A DNA stretch of 36,977 nt, taken from MTP4 sp9310u. GTDB taxonomy: Archaea; Halobacteriota; Methanosarcinia; Methanosarcinales; Methanosarcinaceae. The position numbers and the translations under genes were made by a program. Under the pieces are notes generated by a model. It saw only the letters and a list, made by a program, of their open reading frames with translations. It had not been told where the DNA came from and searched no databases. The stretch spans positions 1 through 36,977 of the forward strand of contig DAOUSW010000021.1 of NCBI GenBank assembly GCA_030627005.1, given 5' to 3'. Shown here in pieces: positions 33,368 to 36,977 of the stretch; within the stretch, counting starts at the first letter, position 1; each line of letters opens with the position of its first letter.

Positions 33368-34015
33368 GGTCCTTTCACCCCCTTTATCTTTTATTTCCCC
33401 TTAGTTTATTTCTCCGGAGGCATTCCATTTTTTTTTCCCTTGCCCCGTTTCCTGCCCCCTGTGCCCGTTCACGGGCAAATAAACCATATACAATTAATCC
33501 GTCTTCGTATTTAATTGTAGGGATTTTTTCGGAAGTTGTGAGAAAAGTTTCCTTACCAGTTATTTTCTTTTCAGGAATTTTAACGTTGAATTCTTTGTTT
33601 CCTTTTTATTCTCAGATATAAGTTTTTCCCGCCTGGAATAATCTTTTTTTTGGACTTTTGATGTTTTTAAGGCTTCGTCCTGAGGGTATTTGCCCTTCCG
33701 TTTATCAAAAAGTTCTGGTCTGGCAAAGGTTTTTAAAGGCCGTCAATCTTTTTTTAAGCAGGGTCTGTTGAAGAGTTTTCGCTAAGGGAAATTGTTAAGT
33801 TATATAATTTTTATAACCAACTTTGTATATTATCCCTTTAATACAGTTAAATATATATAGATTCTTAAATACAGTTATGTGAATTCTAGCCCAAAGAATT
33901 ATAATTAATATCTATTATACTAGACATTAATTATAATTTTAAAGATATTTTATATTCGGTTAAATGGAAAAGCAGTCATTTTAGCTAATTAACAACAATT
34001 AAGGAGTAATCAAAG
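33368..34015. other. control region between desulforedoxin and mer
   Basis: A 648-bp gap with no gene. It contains a perfect 6-bp hairpin TGCCCG-TTCA-CGGGCA at 33462-33477 and long T-runs on the plus strand. AT-rich promoter-like sequence occupies about 33840-33960. Such a long leader region is in keeping with a strongly expressed methanogenesis gene. Confidence 0.45.
33940..33960 (+). promoter_or_regulatory. TATA-like box for mer
   Basis: GATATTTTATATTC at about 33944-33956 is about 65 bases before the ATG. A second candidate (AAATATATATAG) lies near 33848-33860 and would give a leader of about 140 bases. Confidence 0.35.
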
Positions 34016-35002
34016 ATGAAGTTCGGAATCGAATTTGTGCCGAGCGATCCAGTTTTAAAGATCGCAACTTACGCAAAGCTTGCAGAAGAACAGGGATTCG
34101 ACAACGTCTGGATCACTGACCACTACAACAACCGTGATGTTTATACCACTCTTGCCGTGCTTGCTCTGAACACCAACAGCATCAAGATCGGTTCCGGAGT
34201 TACCAACTCCTACACCAGGAACCCTGCAATCACAGCATCCAGCATCGGCGCAGTGAACGAGATTTCCGGTGGCAGGGCTATCCTGGGTCTCGGTCCTGGA
34301 GACAAGGCAACCTTCGACGCAATGGGAGTCGAGTGGGTCAAGCCCCTCGCAACCACCAGGGAAGCCATCCAGGCCCTCAGGGGTTTCTTCGCAGGTGAAA
34401 AGGTCTCCATGGACGGAGAGGTAGTCAAGTTCGGCGGCGCAAAGCTTGCATTCAAGACCGGAAACGTCCCCATCTACATGGGTGCTCAGGGTCCCAAGAT
34501 GCTCGAGCTCGCCGGTGAAGTGGCTGATGGTGTCCTGATCAACGCTTCCCACCCCAAAGACTTTGAAGTTGCCGTTGAGCAAATCAAGAAGGGTGCCGCA
34601 AAGGCAGGCCGCGACCCCGCTGAAGTCGACGTGACCGCATACGCCTGCTTCTCCATTGACAAGGACCCCGCAAAGGCTGTCAGCGCCGCAAAAGTAGTGG
34701 TTGCATTCATCGTTGCAGGTTCCCCTGACCTTGTCCTTGAACGCCACGGCATCCCTGTCGAAGCCAAGGGCCAGATCGGTGAAGCCATTGCCAAGGGAGA
34801 CTTCGGAGCTCTCATGGGCGGTCTTGTCACCGAACAGATGGTCGAAGCTTTTGCTATCTGCGGAACTCCCGAGGACTGCATGCAGAGGATCCGGGACCTT
34901 GAAGCCATTGGTGTAACCCAGGTCGTTGCCGGTTCCCCTATCGGTCCTAACAAGGAAAAGGCAATAAAGCTTATAGGGAAAGAAATCATTGCAAAGATGT
35001 AA
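34016..35002 (+). CDS. mer: F420-dependent methylene-tetrahydromethanopterin reductase
   Basis: A 328-aa luciferase-like (bacterial LLM) TIM-barrel enzyme that interconverts methylene- and methyl-tetrahydrosarcinapterin with F420H2, a core step of methanogenesis in the cytoplasm. It begins MKFGIEFVPSDPVLKIATYA, with FDNVWITDHYNNRDVYTTL (Asp/His near F420), KIGSGVTNSYTRNPAITAS, and GRAILGLGPGDK. Length is normal. AAGGAG lies eight bases before the ATG. Codon use is strongly biased (AAG, GTC, GGT/GGC, ATC), as for very highly expressed genes. fpoF follows 109 bp downstream. Confidence 0.96.
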   Translation: MKFGIEFVPSDPVLKIATYAKLAEEQGFDNVWITDHYNNRDVYTTLAVLALNTNSIKIGSGVTNSYTRNPAITASSIGAVNEISGGRAILGLGPGDKATFDAMGVEWVKPLATTREAIQALRGFFAGEKVSMDGEVVKFGGAKLAFKTGNVPIYMGAQGPKMLELAGEVADGVLINASHPKDFEVAVEQIKKGAAKAGRDPAEVDVTAYACFSIDKDPAKAVSAAKVVVAFIVAGSPDLVLERHGIPVEAKGQIGEAIAKGDFGALMGGLVTEQMVEAFAICGTPEDCMQRIRDLEAIGVTQVVAGSPIGPNKEKAIKLIGKEIIAKM

Positions 35003-35060
35003 TTTTCTTCATTACATCTTTTAACAACATTCTGAAAAACGTTTTATATCACTTTGAAAA

Positions 35061-35105
35061 ACCTCCTGCCCGTTAAGGGCAGGAATATCATAAGGCATTG
35101 GAGGT
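35061..35105 (+). promoter_or_regulatory. leader hairpin and anti-ribosome-site sequence before fpoF
   Basis: A perfect 7-bp hairpin CCTGCCC-gttaa-GGGCAGG spans 35065-35083. ACCTCC at 35061-35066 is the exact complement of the fpoF ribosome site GGAGGT at 35100-35105. The two pairings share two bases, so they would compete. The hairpin has no T-run after it, so it is not an obvious terminator. Confidence 0.5.
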
Positions 35106-35111
35106 AACTAA

Positions 35112-36152
35112 TTGCCACCAAAAATTGCAGAAGTCATTGAAAATGACGTTTGCGCAGCCTGTGGGGCATGCGAAGCCGTATGTCCTATCGGGGCTGTTAC
35201 CGTGAAGAAGGCGGCAGAAATTCGAGATCCGAACGACCTGTCCCTGTATGAAAAAGGGGCTGGATACCAGGTTTGTGAAGGCTGCTTTACCTGCGGCAGG
35301 GTCTGTCCCGTAGTTGACGGTTTCATCGATGATGAACTTGCAAACGTGCGTAGTTTCTTTGGTGCAAAAGCCAAAGATTCCGTAGGAAGCCAGGACGGTG
35401 GAGTATCCACTGCCTTACTGAAGGCTCTCTTCAGGAAAGGTGAAATCGACTGTGCTGTCGGGATTGCCAGAAATGAGAACTGGGAGCCTGAAGTGGTCCT
35501 TATTACAAGTGCTGAAGAAGTGGACAAGACCAGAGGGACCAAGTATACCTCGGATCCCGTACTTACGGTTCTCAGGGAAGCTTTTGAGAAATACAACCGG
35601 ATTGCAATAGTAGGTGTGCCCTGCCAGACCCATGCGGCAAGTTTGATCCGGGAAAATGTTAACGAAAAGATCGTGCTCATCATCGGGCTGCTCTGTATGG
35701 AAAGTTTCCACCATGATGTGATGCTCGAAAAGATCGTCCCCGAGATTCTGCAGGTCAAAACCGAAGACATCGTAAAGATGGAGTTCACCAAAGGCAAGTT
35801 CTGGGTCTACACAAAGGACGGGGAAGTCCACAACGTGCCCATCAAGGACGTTGCAAAGTTTGCCAGGAACCCCTGTCACAACTGCTGTGACTACACCTCG
35901 GTCTTTGCCGACATTTCCGTAGGTTCTGTTGGTGCTCCTGACGGCTGGAACTCGGTCTTCATCCGGAGTGAAACAGGTGAGAAGTACTTCAACATGGTCC
36001 GCGATGAATTTGAGATCAACGAAGACCCGAAGCCTGGCCTCGAACTTGTTGAAAAGCTTATTGGAATGAAACGCAAGGGTAATGCCGAGCATTTCCTGGA
36101 AGTCTGCGAAAAGTTCAGCTTTGAGACCGGCATCCGCAACGAAACGGTCTGA
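35112..36152 (+). CDS. fpoF: F420H2 dehydrogenase subunit FpoF (FrhB-like)
   Basis: A 346-aa iron-sulfur flavoprotein that oxidises F420H2 and feeds the membrane Fpo complex; it can also act as a soluble F420H2:ferredoxin enzyme. Two [4Fe-4S] motifs lie at the N-terminus: Cys14-x2-17-x2-20-x3-24 (CAACGACEAVCP) and Cys55-x2-58-x2-61-x3-65 (CEGCFTCGRVCP). The FrhB domain shows GGVSTALLKALF, VGVPCQTHAASLIR, LLCMESF and NPCHNCCDYTSVFADISVG. The start is TTG with GGAGGT six bases upstream. The gene pair mer-fpoF is, as I recall, conserved in Methanosarcina. FpoF is encoded apart from the other fpo genes. Confidence 0.93.
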   Translation: MPPKIAEVIENDVCAACGACEAVCPIGAVTVKKAAEIRDPNDLSLYEKGAGYQVCEGCFTCGRVCPVVDGFIDDELANVRSFFGAKAKDSVGSQDGGVSTALLKALFRKGEIDCAVGIARNENWEPEVVLITSAEEVDKTRGTKYTSDPVLTVLREAFEKYNRIAIVGVPCQTHAASLIRENVNEKIVLIIGLLCMESFHHDVMLEKIVPEILQVKTEDIVKMEFTKGKFWVYTKDGEVHNVPIKDVAKFARNPCHNCCDYTSVFADISVGSVGAPDGWNSVFIRSETGEKYFNMVRDEFEINEDPKPGLELVEKLIGMKRKGNAEHFLEVCEKFSFETGIRNETV

Positions 36153-36242
36153 CACTGAAAGTTTTTACATTGAATGTAGAGACAGACAAGAAACAGGCTG
36201 ACCAGAACAAAAAATCCATCAAATTCGAAAAGGAGATCCGGG

Positions 36243-36764
36243 ATGATGCGAGCCTTTTACATCGGACGATTTCAGCCGTATCATTTCGGGCACCATAAAG
36301 TGATCACACGGATAGCAGAGGAAGTGGACGAACTGGTCGTAGGGATCGGAAGTGCCCAGAAAAGCCATGATCCCAACGACCCTTTCACAGCAGGGGAACG
36401 GGTGCTTATGCTCCACAATGCCCTGGAAGACCTCAGCATCCGGCATTACATTCTCCCCATCGAAGATGTAAGGTATAATTCAATCTGGGTCCACCACGTT
36501 GCGGCCAGGACCCCCCGCTTTGACGTGGTGTACTCGAACAACCCACTTGTAATCCAGCTTTTCCGGGAAGCCGGTTTTTGCGTCAAGGAATCCCCTCTTT
36601 ACGTTCGGGAAAAATTCTCGGGCACCGAGATCCGGAAACTGATGATTGCCGGAGATGAGTGGAAACACCTGGTCCCGAAACCCGTTTCCGATGTCATCGA
36701 GGAAATCGATGGGGTAACCCGTCTTCGGAATGTGGCGAAAAGTGACGATAACTCTTCTTTGTAA
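36243..36764 (+). CDS. nadM: nicotinamide-nucleotide adenylyltransferase
   Basis: A 173-aa archaeal NMNAT that joins NMN and ATP to NAD+. It has the nucleotidyltransferase opening YIGRFQPYHFGHHKVI (the HxGH motif) and a C-terminal FSGTEIRKLM in place of the usual ISSTKIR-type motif. DPNDPFTAGER and SIWVHHVAARTP are further NadM landmarks. Length is typical. GGAGAT lies before two consecutive ATGs (36243 and 36246), and either could start. It lies 90 bp after fpoF and probably ends the operon, followed by an array of T6 runs. Confidence 0.92.
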   Translation: MMRAFYIGRFQPYHFGHHKVITRIAEEVDELVVGIGSAQKSHDPNDPFTAGERVLMLHNALEDLSIRHYILPIEDVRYNSIWVHHVAARTPRFDVVYSNNPLVIQLFREAGFCVKESPLYVREKFSGTEIRKLMIAGDEWKHLVPKPVSDVIEEIDGVTRLRNVAKSDDNSSL

Positions 36765-36805
36765 TTGTTTTTCTTCTCTAAAACTCCCTTTTTCAGGGTT
36801 TGTCT

Positions 36806-36940
36806 GGAACCGTTTTTTGCCTAAAACAGTTTTTTGCCTAAAACAGTTTTTTGCCTGGAACAGTTTTTTGCCTGGAACAGTTTTTTGCCTGGAACCGTTT
36901 TTTGCCTGGAACAGTTTTTTATCTGGAACAGTTTTTGCTC
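36806..36940 (+). repeat. eight 17-bp tandem repeats with T6 runs after nadM
   Basis: The unit ggaacagttttttgcct (variants ggaacc and aaaaca) repeats with an exact 17-bp period from 36806 through 36924, and a shortened eighth copy runs to about 36940. Every unit carries T5 or T6, so in archaea the array could act as a serial terminator. Confidence 0.88.
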
Positions 36941-36977
36941 GGAAATATCTTTTCAGGGAACCGAGTCTATCCAGTCA

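Noticed and set aside
34055..34747. A 230-aa minus-strand ORF opposite mer
   Set aside because: Mer is unmistakable; the antisense frame is open because of strong codon bias.
35065..35083. Rho-independent-type terminator after mer
   Set aside because: The stem is good but no T-run follows, and the sequence overlaps an anti-ribosome-site element for fpoF, which fits a leader structure better.

Overview
The window looks like a chromosomal segment of a Methanosarcina species. The basis is its gene content: mer next to fpoF, methanoferrodoxin, two DUF2180 proteins, a sarcinarray-type protein, AksE/AksF-type coenzyme B enzymes and AglB. Archaeal expression signals (TATA-like boxes, GGAGG-type ribosome sites, poly-T tracts after genes) agree. 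From memory, the right-hand gene order resembles the M. mazei and M. acetivorans mer region. The species cannot be fixed without a search.

Layout. (1) 1-5422, minus strand: a giant secreted or membrane-anchored protein (about 1400 aa), a sarcinarray-like exported protein 2 bp downstream, then a 5'-truncated second copy of the middle of the giant gene running off the left edge. (2) 5810-20236: surface-glycan (probable N-glycosylation) locus. Plus-strand genes make GDP-mannose (ManC/PMI) and UDP-ManNAc/ManNAcA (WecB, WecC). They are followed by a flippase and a methyltransferase, three minus-strand family-4 glycosyltransferases (one frameshifted), a membrane family-2 glycosyltransferase, and the oligosaccharyltransferase AglB. 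About 9045-16110 is clearly AT-richer than its flanks, and the change falls inside wecC, which suggests a mosaic or exchanged cassette. (3) 20454-23669, plus strand: AksE-type aconitase small subunit (YLRT loop), an unrecognised Cys-containing protein, MntP, and an AksF-type dehydrogenase. (4) 23845-25352: a lipoprotein acetolactate decarboxylase flanked by two short, unannotated, mutually similar minus-strand ORFs.

(5) 25580-33367, all minus strand: an oxygen/redox-defence cluster. It holds a desulforedoxin-like mini-protein, two DUF2180 zinc-finger-like proteins, an AhpD-like protein, a dead superoxide-reductase remnant, methanoferrodoxin, a pentaheme cytochrome c, an iron-sulfur flavoprotein, archaeoflavoprotein AfpA, a ferritin-like di-iron protein and an F420H2 oxidase-type flavodiiron protein. 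(6) 34016-36764, plus strand: mer, fpoF and NMN adenylyltransferase. Mer produces or consumes F420H2 and FpoF oxidises it, and the FprA-type oxidase in region 5 would also burn F420H2 with O2, so regions 5 and 6 plausibly meet at the F420 pool.

A recurring theme is short-period tandem repeats (15, 18, 19, 25, 18 and 17 bp) in six gene-flanking gaps, two of which start inside the last codons of the upstream gene. I saw no rRNA, tRNA, CRISPR array or intact insertion sequence.
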